Shown here: one piece after another, positions 9,241 through 18,840 of the stretch
Numbering within the stretch: the first letter of the stretch is position 1
Layout of the letters: every line of letters starts with the position of its first letter
DNA from: Bacteroidales bacterium UBA4331
GTDB lineage: Bacteria; Bacteroidota; Bacteroidia; Bacteroidales; Paludibacteraceae
NCBI GenBank assembly: GCA_002394395.1
Contig: DGTR01000028.1
Location: forward strand, 9,903-73,902
Length of the DNA stretch: 64,000 bases
Direction: 5' to 3'
Position numbers and translations under genes: made by a program
The notes under the pieces: generated by a model
What the model was told of the DNA's origin: nothing
Seen by the model: the letters and a program-made list of their open reading frames with translations, nothing else
The model's database searches: none

Positions 9241-10603
9241 AAGCTTGGTGTTGCTCGCGAAGGAGGTCGTTGACCGTCTTCACGGGGTTGAAGGTACTTA
9301 CCGGCACTTCAACGAAGATCGTGTTCCAACGGCTCATTGCACCGTTCCACAGACCCGGTAACTCGAGCGCCAAGAGCTCCTTACCGTCCTTGGACTTGTT
9401 GGAGATAAAGCCCGTCTGCGGATCCACATATTTCGGCAGGTCAAACGGTTTGCCCTCGTAGTCACGGATAGCGCAGACGAGGTCCACCGGATTGAAATGG
9501 GTAGATTGTTTCATCAGTTCGGGGTCGCTGATCTGGCTGGACTCGAGGATCTGGCAGGAGATAGACCCATCTGCCTCACGTACGAGGAACGGTCCACCAC
9601 CGGGCTCGCCGGTGTTCTTCACTACGCCACAGACACGGATAGGACGGTTCAGCTTCTCGCGCTCCTCATCGCTCAAGTCCGGGTTCTTGAGAGCCTCAAA
9701 GACACGCTTCTGCTCCGTTACCAGTACGCCCGCGAGGATTTGTTTGTAACGGACGGTGTCTTTCTTCAGCCTGTCGGGCACTACGTTGTCGATATTCTTG
9801 ATAAAGACGATGTCGGCATCCTGTTGGTTGAGGTTCTCGATGAGCGCACCGTGGCCGCCCGGACGGAAGAGTAACTTACCATCTTTCGTGCGGAACGGCG
9901 TACCGTCCGGATTCGCTGCGATGGTATCCGTAGAGGGCAGCTGCTCGGAGAAAGTGACGTCATATTTCACTCCGTATTTCTCCTCAAACTTCTTGAGGTT
10001 GTCAGCGATGTGCTGGCGGAAGAGGGGCAGGTGGTCATGGCTGACGGTGAAATGCAGGAAGACCTCGGGCTTCTTGCCATCCTCAGCAGGCTCAGCGCAA
10101 TAGAGGGCACCTTCTACCAGATGCTCTAACGCAGGTGTACGCGCGCCATCGCGGTATTTATGGAACAGCAACAATCCCTTCGGCAGTTCGCCATAGTGCA
10201 TGTCGTTAAGCAGATACCGAACCGCCTCCTGACCTTCCTTGCCGGCTAACTGCGGACCGAAGGCAAAGCAGTCCTTATGCGCCAGAAACTCCTGAATGAA
10301 CGGCGTCTCGATGCCGTCCTCCAGATACTGGAAGAGGTTTTTGAACATACGGCTGGCAGCTCCCGATGCCGGCACGAACTTCAGAATCTTGTGACCCTCC
10401 TTGAGGTACTGTTGCCAAGCGGCGATGTACTGCTCCTGCTCGGCGCGTTTGGGAGCAAGGATGCCCTTCTTCGTCGATGCCGGTGCAACGATGTCCAACT
10501 CTGGAAAACCATTACGGAAACATGCCAACTGGCTTTCCGCCTTTTCCTCAGAGATACCTCGAGCGGCTAATTGCTCCAGGTCTTGTGCGCTGAATTCATT
10601 CAT
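9239..10603 (-). CDS. DUF4301 family protein
   Basis: 454 residues resembling the Bacteroidota DUF4301 family, judged by the segment FVPASGAASRMFKNLF (~105-120), the glycine-rich GEPGGGPFLV (~330) and the C-terminal FNPVKTVNDLLR. The GASGAASRMFK stretch is reminiscent of phosphate-binding loops in sugar-phosphate nucleotidyltransferases, but no reaction is established to my knowledge. The start is the ATG giving MNEFSAQ. There is no signal peptide, so the protein is probably cytoplasmic. It is the last gene of the minus-strand run; an AT-rich tandem repeat separates it from the NadR-like gene upstream. Annotated by family only. Confidence 0.75.
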   Translation of the reverse strand: MNEFSAQDLEQLAARGISEEKAESQLACFRNGFPELDIVAPASTKKGILAPKRAEQEQYIAAWQQYLKEGHKILKFVPASGAASRMFKNLFQYLEDGIETPFIQEFLAHKDCFAFGPQLAGKEGQEAVRYLLNDMHYGELPKGLLLFHKYRDGARTPALEHLVEGALYCAEPAEDGKKPEVFLHFTVSHDHLPLFRQHIADNLKKFEEKYGVKYDVTFSEQLPSTDTIAANPDGTPFRTKDGKLLFRPGGHGALIENLNQQDADIVFIKNIDNVVPDRLKKDTVRYKQILAGVLVTEQKRVFEALKNPDLSDEEREKLNRPIRVCGVVKNTGEPGGGPFLVREADGSISCQILESSQISDPELMKQSTHFNPVDLVCAIRDYEGKPFDLPKYVDPQTGFISNKSKDGKELLALELPGLWNGAMSRWNTIFVEVPVSTFNPVKTVNDLLREQHQA

Positions 10604-10620
10604 GGTAGTGATAAATTAAA

Positions 10621-10682
10621 AATTAATATTATAAATTATAAATCATAAATTTGAAATCCTAAATCCTAAATCATAAATCATG
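10621..10682. repeat. Short tandem repeat, AAATCATA family
   Basis: A degenerate 7-8 bp repeat (ataaattataaatcataaat... aaatcctaaatcataaatc) fills the gap between the DUF4301 and NadR-like genes. It runs into the last codons of the latter and provides its TGA stop. The same unit occurs in frame in the glycosyltransferase gene at 22609-22666. Confidence 0.75.
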
Positions 10683-11129
10683 CCTAATCACGTAGTAGGG
10701 TACTCCGGTCGCCTTCACTTCTTCCTCATAGCGGTCGAACAACTCCTCCCGCATGGCTTGCGAACCATTATATCTCGCCGGATCGGGTACCCATGGTATA
10801 TCCGGATAGGTCAGCAGATAGAGGTCCATCGGGTAGGTTTTGATTGCCTCGGTCAACCACTCCGGCACTTTCCCGAACGCGTACTCAAACCAAACTTTCG
10901 TCACGATCAGCTCCGTGTCAAAGAAGTAAAAACCCGCTTCGCTGATAGATTTTATCTGTTCTCGTGCTATCTCGCAGACCTCGTCGTACGTCAACTCTTT
11001 TCGGCCTTTCCGCTCCACATATTCCCGTGCGTACTCCGGTACATACGTACCCTTGAACTGCTCCGCCAGCTCCTTCGCCAACGTGCTTTTTCCCGTACTC
11101 TCCGGCCCTATGATTCCTACTTTGTACAC
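10671..11129 (-). CDS. NadR/AAA_28-type nucleoside kinase, C-terminus apparently shortened
   Basis: 152 residues with a P-loop right at the N-terminus (GPESTGKST, residues 8-16), then VPEYAREYVE and a DTELIVTKVW segment, as in the ribosylnicotinamide kinase domain of NadR-like proteins (AAA_28). The expected reaction is phosphorylation of a nucleoside such as nicotinamide riboside; the substrate is not proven. The start is GTG, forced by the P-loop position. The family normally continues ~20-25 residues beyond the point reached here; this product ends YYVIRHDL, and its last three codons plus stop belong to the AAATCATA-type repeat, so repeat growth probably replaced the original end. It lies 6 bp downstream of sprA. 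Confidence 0.7.
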   Translation of the reverse strand: MYKVGIIGPESTGKSTLAKELAEQFKGTYVPEYAREYVERKGRKELTYDEVCEIAREQIKSISEAGFYFFDTELIVTKVWFEYAFGKVPEWLTEAIKTYPMDLYLLTYPDIPWVPDPARYNGSQAMREELFDRYEEEVKATGVPYYVIRHDL

Positions 11130-11135
11130 CTTACA

Positions 11136-14100
11136 CTATCTCGTCAACATCAGTTTGATATTCAGACCTACGTTATCCGCCTTGACAGGGTAGGAGGACG
11201 AGATAAGCGGTGTCGTGCCCTGGTGGTCGTAGAAGAGCTGGAGGTTGATCTTCTGGCTCAGGACGTAGTCTGCGGAGATCTTGATAGCAAAGACCTTATT
11301 GCCGCTGGAGGCCTGGGTGATACCTTCCTCGACCTTTCGCAGCAGCATCTTCACGTCCTTATACGATACATCGACCTGCAGCTTGAGGTCATTGCTGACT
11401 TTCTTCTGACCGCCGTCTTTCTTCTTGGCGATGAAGTTGAGGTTCTTGACCGTGTATCCGGCGCCGATGACGAACTCATTCGTGTGTCCTTCGGTCAGTT
11501 GTACAGAGGTGACGTTGAGCGCCAGGTTACGTTGCTTGCGGTATTCTGTTTTGATACTCAGCGAGTTCTTCATCGTCAAGTTCAGACCGATGAGTGGTGA
11601 GAAGGCCTCCGTCAGGGTGACGTTACTGATGTCGTACGCCGAAGACGGACGCGGAGTGTCGGTCGTCACGTCGCGCACGAAGCCCACGGACTTGTCGTTG
11701 CTGTTGACACCTACCCAGGTGGAGTAACTGCTGTATGAACCGATTGCATACTTACAGGTATAAGCATGGGTCAGCGTCACGGATTTGAAGTGGTCCTTCA
11801 ACCATGGTAACTTACCCAAACCATCGTAGGTGATGGACCAGTTCGGCAGGATCTTCAGAATGCCGAGGAACGGATTCATGCTCACTTTATGCGCGTCGCG
11901 GCCGGTGTATGCCGCCAGAAACGCCGGTACCAAGACATCCGCAGAGTTGTTGTTCACCTTGCCGTGCTTGGAGGGGTCGTAGGTCGTGCCGGCAAACGGC
12001 GTGCCGCTGATGAAGCCGCCATCGGGGAGTTTGACTCCGGTATATTGCTCTTGCACGCGCGATTGAATAATGTCGCGGTTCGCGAGGAACTGGTCGAAAG
12101 CCGAATTCGCGAAGTTCTCCTCCTGGCTGCCGATGCGGCTGAAGAGCGTTCCGATAGCGCATTGGGTGATGTTGAACGAACCGGTCATATTCTCCTGCAG
12201 ATCGCCGTAGGAGTAGATGATCGAGGTGTTTTCAGCCATGTATCGTTTACCATTCAACTGTACCTTCAGACCCGGCAGGGGCTCCAAGGTCAACTTGATA
12301 TCCAGATCGGAGGTGTGTGCCCTTGTTGCCGGCTGTACGACAGAGGTGTCCCCGGATAACCAGCCTTCTCTCTGCGCGCGCTCGACCATGTCATTCGGGA
12401 TGAAACCAAAGGCATAATCGAAGCCCGGCGCATAGCGGCCGTTCACGCGTTTTTGCCCCATGAATCCTGCCTCCGGCTCAAAGCCCGGCAAGGTCAGGGA
12501 GTTCGTCTCGCGGTAGGTCACCTGTAGTCTCCGAACCATCGTGCCGACATATGTGAATATCTCTCCGGCTATCTGCGCCGGCGTGCGTTCATTCGGATCC
12601 TTCGTGGTTACGGTGATCGTCGCTGCGGCGCAATCCGCCTTCGGCGTGATAGAGACTTTCGTGTTACCCGCCGGCTTGAAACTAACCGGCACGGCTTTGC
12701 CCGTCGAGTCTGCCACCGCTACTTTGACCATCTCGCTGTTCAGCCTGTGGGTGATCTCCGTCGCCTCGCCTTTCTTCAAGGCGATGGTCTGGGTGTAGGT
12801 CTTGGGTTTGAAGTTCCTTCTGCCGCCACGACCGCTCCAACGTTGCGTCGTCGCCTTCCAGTATTTGGATTGCCCGTACCAGGTCTCAAAATTGATACCT
12901 CCGTCAATCTGCCAGCTCTGCATACTGCTGACCGTGTTTCCTCGATCCACACCATTCGTCGTCGAGGCGGTACGGGTCCAGTTGTAGTTGGCGTTATACG
13001 AAGCGTTCGCCGTCAGGGCATCCAGACCCGGAATACGGTTGAACGGCACGTTCCATGAGGCGGTGAACACCTGTTGGTAGGTATAAGGCTTACCCCATTT
13101 GGCCAGCGACCGCTGGATCGTGTCCTTCCATGCCTCGTACTTATCGTGGTTGAACTCCTCGTCGAAATAGCGGCCCTTGAGGATCTCCGGCGTGTACTTA
13201 CCCTCGTCTATGATGGCGTTCATTGCGCTTTGGAACGAGAACTTCATATTCTTCGTCAGGTCGTATTTGATATCGACATTACGGTCCCAAGTGAAGTCCT
13301 TGCTAAACGTCAGATCCATCGCTTCTGCCGAACTGCCCGCCAGGTCGCGCATCTTCATGTGGCTGAAGGTACGGTGCATGTTCGTGTTGAACGACCACGA
13401 CTGCGGCAGGTAGTAGAAATTCATCTCCTTGAGGAACTTCACTTTCTGCACTTTTTCCACCTTGCTGAACGGCTCCCATGGCTTGGGGTTGAAGTTATAG
13501 GCGTATTGGAACGAACCCTTATGGTCCGTCGTGATATTCTTCTCCATCTCCGGAGAGTGCTCGTTCTGCTTGTTGTACGATGCGGAGATAGAGAAGTTCG
13601 CCGGGTCGTAGAACATATCTTTCTTCTTCGAGTGAATATTGACCTTCAGGTTGCTGACGGAGAACGATGTCGCTTCATGGACGGTGTTCGTCATCTGTTT
13701 GATGGAGTCTTTCTCCTCCTTCGTGTCATAGGTGTTGAGGGTCTCGCTAAGTTTCACATCGGTGTCCAACGGGTCGAAATCCGGGCTGGTGGTCTCGTTG
13801 CTGTAGGAGACGTAAAGCGGCATCTGGATCTTCGCTTTCTCCGGGAACAGTCGTCCGGCTTCGAGTGCGGCGCTGACGGAGAGTTGATAGAAATTATCCA
13901 TGTTGCGATCCAGCACATTCGACTCGATCGATCCGTATCCGGCGGTCTCTAACCGTCCGGCTACATTCACCTGAGCGATGTCGCTGATGGCGAGTGCTGC
14001 GTTAGCCATGGCTGCCACACCGCCCTGTTCGTTGAACTGGCTGAGTCGCAACTCATTGACCCATACCTCTCCGGAAGCGTCGTGCTGACCGTTATTACGT

Positions 14101-17100
14101 ACGCCGATCATGATCGTGCTCACTTCCTCCAAGGTCGGGTTGCCGAGCACGGTGATCTTGTTCTGCGGCTTGTCGTTAGCGTCGTCGTAGATGACGTACG
14201 GGATGGTGTTGCTCACACCTTCGTTGCCGGCGCGTTTGGCTTTGTTGCGGGCTACTTTTGCGTCCGTGAGGACCTTGAGCGGGAAGTCGAACATGTTCGC
14301 TGTCGGCCATACTTTCTCACGGTCCACGGCATTGTTATTGTTATACTGACCCGGCGCCGTCAGATGTAGCGGGATCTCGTATTCGTAGTAGTTGTTGCGC
14401 AGGTCCGAACCCAAGCGGATGAAACAGGTCAGATCGCCGTCCTTCAGTTCCGGATCGATGCTACTCATCTGCTCTGCGTGAACGAACATCTGCAGGTTCT
14501 TGTATTGGCGCATGTCGTAGCCCGTGTTCTTATACATCGCCCGAGCGTCGTGTGGCGAGAGGTTCATGACGCGCATCACCATCGCTTGCTCGTTCTGCGC
14601 AATCAGCTGTGCCTGACCCGGATCGGTCTGCCGGCTCACGCCCGGAGGCAACACGTAGTTCACCGGCGTACGGGTACTGTTCTCCTCGATATTCACGGTC
14701 TGCACGTCAATCGACGCACCGCTGTTCACCGCCGTTCCTACCGGCGCGAGGTCACGGGTGTACTGCCGCCAGTCGCCACGGACGAGGTCAAGCGTCGCGA
14801 AACGCAGATGAGTCTCTTTCTCGCAACCCGTGAGGTACATACGCATGAAGCGGATGGATTTCCAGTTACGTATCGAACCGACTTTCTGTACCGTCGCGCT
14901 GTCGCCGCGGAGAGGGATCTTGAACTGGTACCAGGTCACATCCGCCGTCTCGCCGTTGCGCAAGGTCACCTGACGCACTTTCTTCTCGGTAATATGCTGG
15001 CGACCCACCTCCATCATATCCGGACGGAGGATCACTTTGTACTGGTAGTATTTCTCGTACTCGTTGAGGGTGTTATCGAGGTTGATATCTTCGATATCAG
15101 GCGTTAGCGTCGAAGCCGTTCCGTAACTCTCTGTCTGCTGCTCCGTCGCCGGGGAGTTACCTTCGGTACCGTTGAAATGCTTGTAACGGTTCAGTACCGA
15201 CACCTCTTCCTGGTCGAAGTCCGAACCCCTGTAGTAATGGAAGTTATCACCCGCCGGGTCATTTCTCGGCGAGAAACGGTCGCGACCCCACGCGCTCCAT
15301 ACATCCGCAGAGACCTTGCCTTCCAACTCCGTCAGGTACTGACGGTAGATCGGCCAACTCAACTCCTGTTCGGTGCTCAGACCGTTCAGACCGACGTCTT
15401 GCATAGCTCGCGAGCCCTCTTCGTTGCTGAAGGCCACGACGGTACTCGTTGTCCTTGGTACAAAACCCCAAATCGTGCTATCCACACGTCCCTGGTCCGC
15501 AGCAGAAACAGGCAGACCGTGCTCGAAAGCCTTCTTGCCGTCACGCAAAATATCCTCGCTGATGTCACCGAGGTTGATATACAACTCGCCTTCGTACCCG
15601 TCGGGGTTCGTCAGCGCCGGATCCATCAGCCAGAACTGGATATACTCGATATTTGCCTTCTCGAAATCCGTGTTGTCCAACTTGCGCATGATACCTGCCC
15701 ATCGGCTCTTGGGGTTCGTCAGTCGTCCGTCGGAGCCCATCTCACTCGCTGAGATATTATATTGTCCGCGCTCGGAAGGGTAGTATGCGAGGTTCAGGAT
15801 AGCCAACTTGGTATCTACGTTACTTGCCTCCTGACGGTTCGGGTAGATCTCATCCTGATAAACGATACGGGTCCTGTGGTCGCTGAGTGCCGCCAGATCA
15901 TCGCGGATATGCGCCGGCGTGTTCGTCTGCGGATAACCGAAAATAGGATCTACCGTAAACCACGACAGATGGGCTCTGTTCTTGTTATAACTCGTCTGAT
16001 TGATATCCTTCGACTCATTGAAAACCGCCGGTGTGGAGGCCAGGAACCAATAACTCGGATAGTGCACGTCGATATTCGTCGTCGTGTTCTCGAAATCATC
16101 GATATATGCCGTACCCACGCGTCCCACGTCGTTTGTGTGACCCGGAATCAAATGTGCAAACTCTGCGTTGATCTGGAAGGTAGAAGGCGCCGTGGCGGTG
16201 ATCCAAGGGATCTTGTCGATTGCGTTTGTCAGCCACTGCATCTCTGTCTTCCAACTTCCGTTGACGCCCCAGATAGTGTTCGCCAACGGCTCTGAACCCG
16301 TGTTCACTTTCGTCGTCAGCGGCCGCTCGCGAAGGTGCATGATCGTTCCGCCGAGGACGAGGTCTTTGTTGAACTCGTACTCCAGATGTGCCCCGAAAAG
16401 GCTCTTCCGCTGCATCGAGAACGTGCTCTGGTTCTCCAACTTTACATCCACATTCGTACCGCTCTCGAGGATCGAAGTGTTCAAGATCGTCACGGTTCCC
16501 ATCGTGTAATCGACGGTGTAATCGACGTTCTCAATCAGCGTCGCACCGCCGGCGGTCACGGTGACCGAACCTCTCGGCACATTCATCGCACCCAGACGGA
16601 TCTCGCTGCCGTTGGTGCCTTTGTATTTACCTGTGAGGTGGAATTTATTCTTCTCGCTCAGCTCCTGCGCTACGACCAGCGTCGAGTCGTACAACTCCTG
16701 ATAGCAGTATTTCTGCACGAGCCGCGGGTCGTTACCCAATGCGTTCGCCAAGTGGCTTCCGAAAGGCTCCAGAACCGGGAAGATGATCTTGCCGCCGCTC
16801 GAATAAACGGTCAGACCCTCGACGAAGTCGAACCGGCCATCCGGGCTGGCGTTATGTTTCTGGTCCAAGCGGTCGAGGTTCATTACGCGGATCAACTGTT
16901 TGCCGCTGATCGGGCCTTCGTTCAGATACTGGATATCCGTTCCCACCGAGTCGTTCCGGTAGGTCACGTATAACTCAAATTTCTCCTGCTGAATACTGGT
17001 GGCGCCGAGCGAGTAGATATTTTTCATCATCAGATCCCACGTACCTCTGTTCTTCACACCCGGGGCGTTTGCGCTGCTCTTTAACATCTTCAGCGCCAGC

Positions 17101-18794
17101 GCGTTCGGTGCCCGCAGCTCTTCGCTGCCGTCCGTCGAGAACTCGCCGACCTGATAAACCCTGCCGTTGTACGTGTACTCGTATGCCACAGCAAGCACCT
17201 CGTCTTGGTTCAGCGCGCTCTTGAGCGATATATATCCCAACGCGCTATTCAGCGTGTACTCGCTGCTGGTCAGCAGTCGCGCACTCTCTATCTTCTCGAA
17301 ATCCTGACCGCCTTCCATGCCGTTCTGACCTTCCAGCGCGGTACTCGTCTGTTGCAGGTCGCGGAACGGGGTCGTACGGATGAACTCATACAGGGTGTTG
17401 CCGTTGTTATCCGGGCTTCCGGTCGGCGTGCCACCCCAGTTAGTGATGGTATGGCTGCTGTTCTCACCAAGGTCCGTGAAGGCGACGATATTACGCGCCT
17501 GGTCGTAGTTGCCGCGCTTGTTGGTGATCCAGACCTCGATCTTGTTGATCGTGAATCCGCTCGCTATATACGGCACACTCGCCATCGCCTCTTCGTAGTG
17601 ATCGCGGAAGAAATGGCTCAGGAAGAAATGCCGGTTCTCGTCGTAGTTATCGCCGCTGACGTCAAACTTCGTCGTCTGTGCGCCGCCTTGGCTGCTCACC
17701 GTCTGCGCCTCGCTGTTCTGCTGGGAAATCAATGCTTGGATTTTCAACTTTCCGAACTTCAGGTTCGTCTTGATACCGAACAACGCCTTGCTGCCCCTAA
17801 TCAACGAACTCGGCAGATCCATCGTTACGTTACCCGCTTCGATCGACTGGATGATATCGTCCTCTTCGCCTTTGTAGTTGAGCTTCAGGTTCTGCTGGTC
17901 GAACGAGAAGGACGCCTCGGTGTTGTAACTCATGTTGAAGTTCAACTTCTGACCCACCTTACCTTGGATGCTCGCCTGGATCTTCTCGTCAAAGTCGAAG
18001 ATATTATTGTTTCGCGCGCGTAGAGTAAGAGACGGGTTTGCGATATATTGGTGCTTGAAGCCGAACAGCAACTCCGCGCTTCCCTGCATCTTCAGTTGCA
18101 CACCGCCCGGACCGAACACCTTATCCGCCGGACCGATGTTAAACTTCATATCGGTAATGTCAAACTTCTTCTCGTTATTGTGCTCCACTTCGCCGATCTT
18201 CTGCTGCCAGTATTTATGCATGATCTGCCGCTCTGCAAAGTGGTTGTACTCCTCTTGCGTCAGCATGTACGGCGTCGTGATGTCCGTGTCACCCATCTTC
18301 GTACGGATGACATACGTGCCGCTTTCCGGCTGGTATTCTACGGTCGTGGAGATATTGTTCGGGTCCTGCAGATCCATCGAACTTGTCGGTTGCATCAACT
18401 CTCCGTAGTTCTGCGCCCCTAACTGTTTCACTCTCGTCGGTGCCCAGTAACTGCTGTCCGTCTCCGTCACAAAATCCGCCACATCCTCAGGAGTCGTCCC
18501 CTCGGCCGGTGTCCCGTCATCCTGCAACACCTTCTTAGTCCGCTCCTCACGTGCCTTCCGGGCTGCTTCCCGTTTTGCCTTCTCCGCCTCCTCTTTTGCT
18601 TTCTTCTCTTCGCGAGCCTTCTTCTCTGCTTCTTTTTGCGCTTTTTCTTCCGCGATCAGCTCCTTCAGTGTCTTCGGACGTTTCACTCCTGTAGTATTCT
18701 CTGGTGTCTGCGCATAAACCCCTCCGGCTACCATCGGTAACCAAAGAACCAGACTAATCAGTAATATGTATAGGGTATTCTTTTTCAATGTCAA
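11136..18794 (-). CDS. sprA: Cell surface protein SprA (type IX secretion outer-membrane translocon)
   Basis: 2552 residues, the length class of SprA, the very large outer-membrane barrel of the type IX secretion translocon (Sov in Porphyromonas). A signal peptide covers residues 1-29 (ending VYAQ). Residues ~43-92 are a Lys/Glu/Ala-rich coiled coil (EEKAQKEAEKKAREEK). SprA-family sequence follows throughout, with segments such as GTAYIDDFENT, SWFTVDPIFGYP and GKLPWLKDHFKSVTLTHAY. The only in-frame starts before an upstream stop are TTG codons at 18794 or 18788; there is no ATG. Upstream is ruvA, an arrangement I recall from other Bacteroidota. The FN3 proteins in this window are plausible cargo. 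Confidence 0.93.
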   Translation of the reverse strand: MTLKKNTLYILLISLVLWLPMVAGGVYAQTPENTTGVKRPKTLKELIAEEKAQKEAEKKAREEKKAKEEAEKAKREAARKAREERTKKVLQDDGTPAEGTTPEDVADFVTETDSSYWAPTRVKQLGAQNYGELMQPTSSMDLQDPNNISTTVEYQPESGTYVIRTKMGDTDITTPYMLTQEEYNHFAERQIMHKYWQQKIGEVEHNNEKKFDITDMKFNIGPADKVFGPGGVQLKMQGSAELLFGFKHQYIANPSLTLRARNNNIFDFDEKIQASIQGKVGQKLNFNMSYNTEASFSFDQQNLKLNYKGEEDDIIQSIEAGNVTMDLPSSLIRGSKALFGIKTNLKFGKLKIQALISQQNSEAQTVSSQGGAQTTKFDVSGDNYDENRHFFLSHFFRDHYEEAMASVPYIASGFTINKIEVWITNKRGNYDQARNIVAFTDLGENSSHTITNWGGTPTGSPDNNGNTLYEFIRTTPFRDLQQTSTALEGQNGMEGGQDFEKIESARLLTSSEYTLNSALGYISLKSALNQDEVLAVAYEYTYNGRVYQVGEFSTDGSEELRAPNALALKMLKSSANAPGVKNRGTWDLMMKNIYSLGATSIQQEKFELYVTYRNDSVGTDIQYLNEGPISGKQLIRVMNLDRLDQKHNASPDGRFDFVEGLTVYSSGGKIIFPVLEPFGSHLANALGNDPRLVQKYCYQELYDSTLVVAQELSEKNKFHLTGKYKGTNGSEIRLGAMNVPRGSVTVTAGGATLIENVDYTVDYTMGTVTILNTSILESGTNVDVKLENQSTFSMQRKSLFGAHLEYEFNKDLVLGGTIMHLRERPLTTKVNTGSEPLANTIWGVNGSWKTEMQWLTNAIDKIPWITATAPSTFQINAEFAHLIPGHTNDVGRVGTAYIDDFENTTTNIDVHYPSYWFLASTPAVFNESKDINQTSYNKNRAHLSWFTVDPIFGYPQTNTPAHIRDDLAALSDHRTRIVYQDEIYPNRQEASNVDTKLAILNLAYYPSERGQYNISASEMGSDGRLTNPKSRWAGIMRKLDNTDFEKANIEYIQFWLMDPALTNPDGYEGELYINLGDISEDILRDGKKAFEHGLPVSAADQGRVDSTIWGFVPRTTSTVVAFSNEEGSRAMQDVGLNGLSTEQELSWPIYRQYLTELEGKVSADVWSAWGRDRFSPRNDPAGDNFHYYRGSDFDQEEVSVLNRYKHFNGTEGNSPATEQQTESYGTASTLTPDIEDINLDNTLNEYEKYYQYKVILRPDMMEVGRQHITEKKVRQVTLRNGETADVTWYQFKIPLRGDSATVQKVGSIRNWKSIRFMRMYLTGCEKETHLRFATLDLVRGDWRQYTRDLAPVGTAVNSGASIDVQTVNIEENSTRTPVNYVLPPGVSRQTDPGQAQLIAQNEQAMVMRVMNLSPHDARAMYKNTGYDMRQYKNLQMFVHAEQMSSIDPELKDGDLTCFIRLGSDLRNNYYEYEIPLHLTAPGQYNNNNAVDREKVWPTANMFDFPLKVLTDAKVARNKAKRAGNEGVSNTIPYVIYDDANDKPQNKITVLGNPTLEEVSTIMIGVRNNGQHDASGEVWVNELRLSQFNEQGGVAAMANAALAISDIAQVNVAGRLETAGYGSIESNVLDRNMDNFYQLSVSAALEAGRLFPEKAKIQMPLYVSYSNETTSPDFDPLDTDVKLSETLNTYDTKEEKDSIKQMTNTVHEATSFSVSNLKVNIHSKKKDMFYDPANFSISASYNKQNEHSPEMEKNITTDHKGSFQYAYNFNPKPWEPFSKVEKVQKVKFLKEMNFYYLPQSWSFNTNMHRTFSHMKMRDLAGSSAEAMDLTFSKDFTWDRNVDIKYDLTKNMKFSFQSAMNAIIDEGKYTPEILKGRYFDEEFNHDKYEAWKDTIQRSLAKWGKPYTYQQVFTASWNVPFNRIPGLDALTANASYNANYNWTRTASTTNGVDRGNTVSSMQSWQIDGGINFETWYGQSKYWKATTQRWSGRGGRRNFKPKTYTQTIALKKGEATEITHRLNSEMVKVAVADSTGKAVPVSFKPAGNTKVSITPKADCAAATITVTTKDPNERTPAQIAGEIFTYVGTMVRRLQVTYRETNSLTLPGFEPEAGFMGQKRVNGRYAPGFDYAFGFIPNDMVERAQREGWLSGDTSVVQPATRAHTSDLDIKLTLEPLPGLKVQLNGKRYMAENTSIIYSYGDLQENMTGSFNITQCAIGTLFSRIGSQEENFANSAFDQFLANRDIIQSRVQEQYTGVKLPDGGFISGTPFAGTTYDPSKHGKVNNNSADVLVPAFLAAYTGRDAHKVSMNPFLGILKILPNWSITYDGLGKLPWLKDHFKSVTLTHAYTCKYAIGSYSSYSTWVGVNSNDKSVGFVRDVTTDTPRPSSAYDISNVTLTEAFSPLIGLNLTMKNSLSIKTEYRKQRNLALNVTSVQLTEGHTNEFVIGAGYTVKNLNFIAKKKDGGQKKVSNDLKLQVDVSYKDVKMLLRKVEEGITQASSGNKVFAIKISADYVLSQKINLQLFYDHQGTTPLISSSYPVKADNVGLNIKLMLTR

Positions 18795-18802
18795 AATGTC
18801 TC

Positions 18803-18840
18803 AATAAATGACCAAATTGTAAATGACCAAATTGTAAATG
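18803..18840. repeat. Short tandem repeat, AAATGACCAAATGGT family
   Basis: About 2.5 copies of a 15-bp double unit (aaatgaccaaattgt) lie between the ruvA stop and the sprA start, filling almost the whole gap. The same family occurs at thiL/kdsC, at the glycosyltransferase/kdsD junction, and twice inside argS. Confidence 0.8.
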
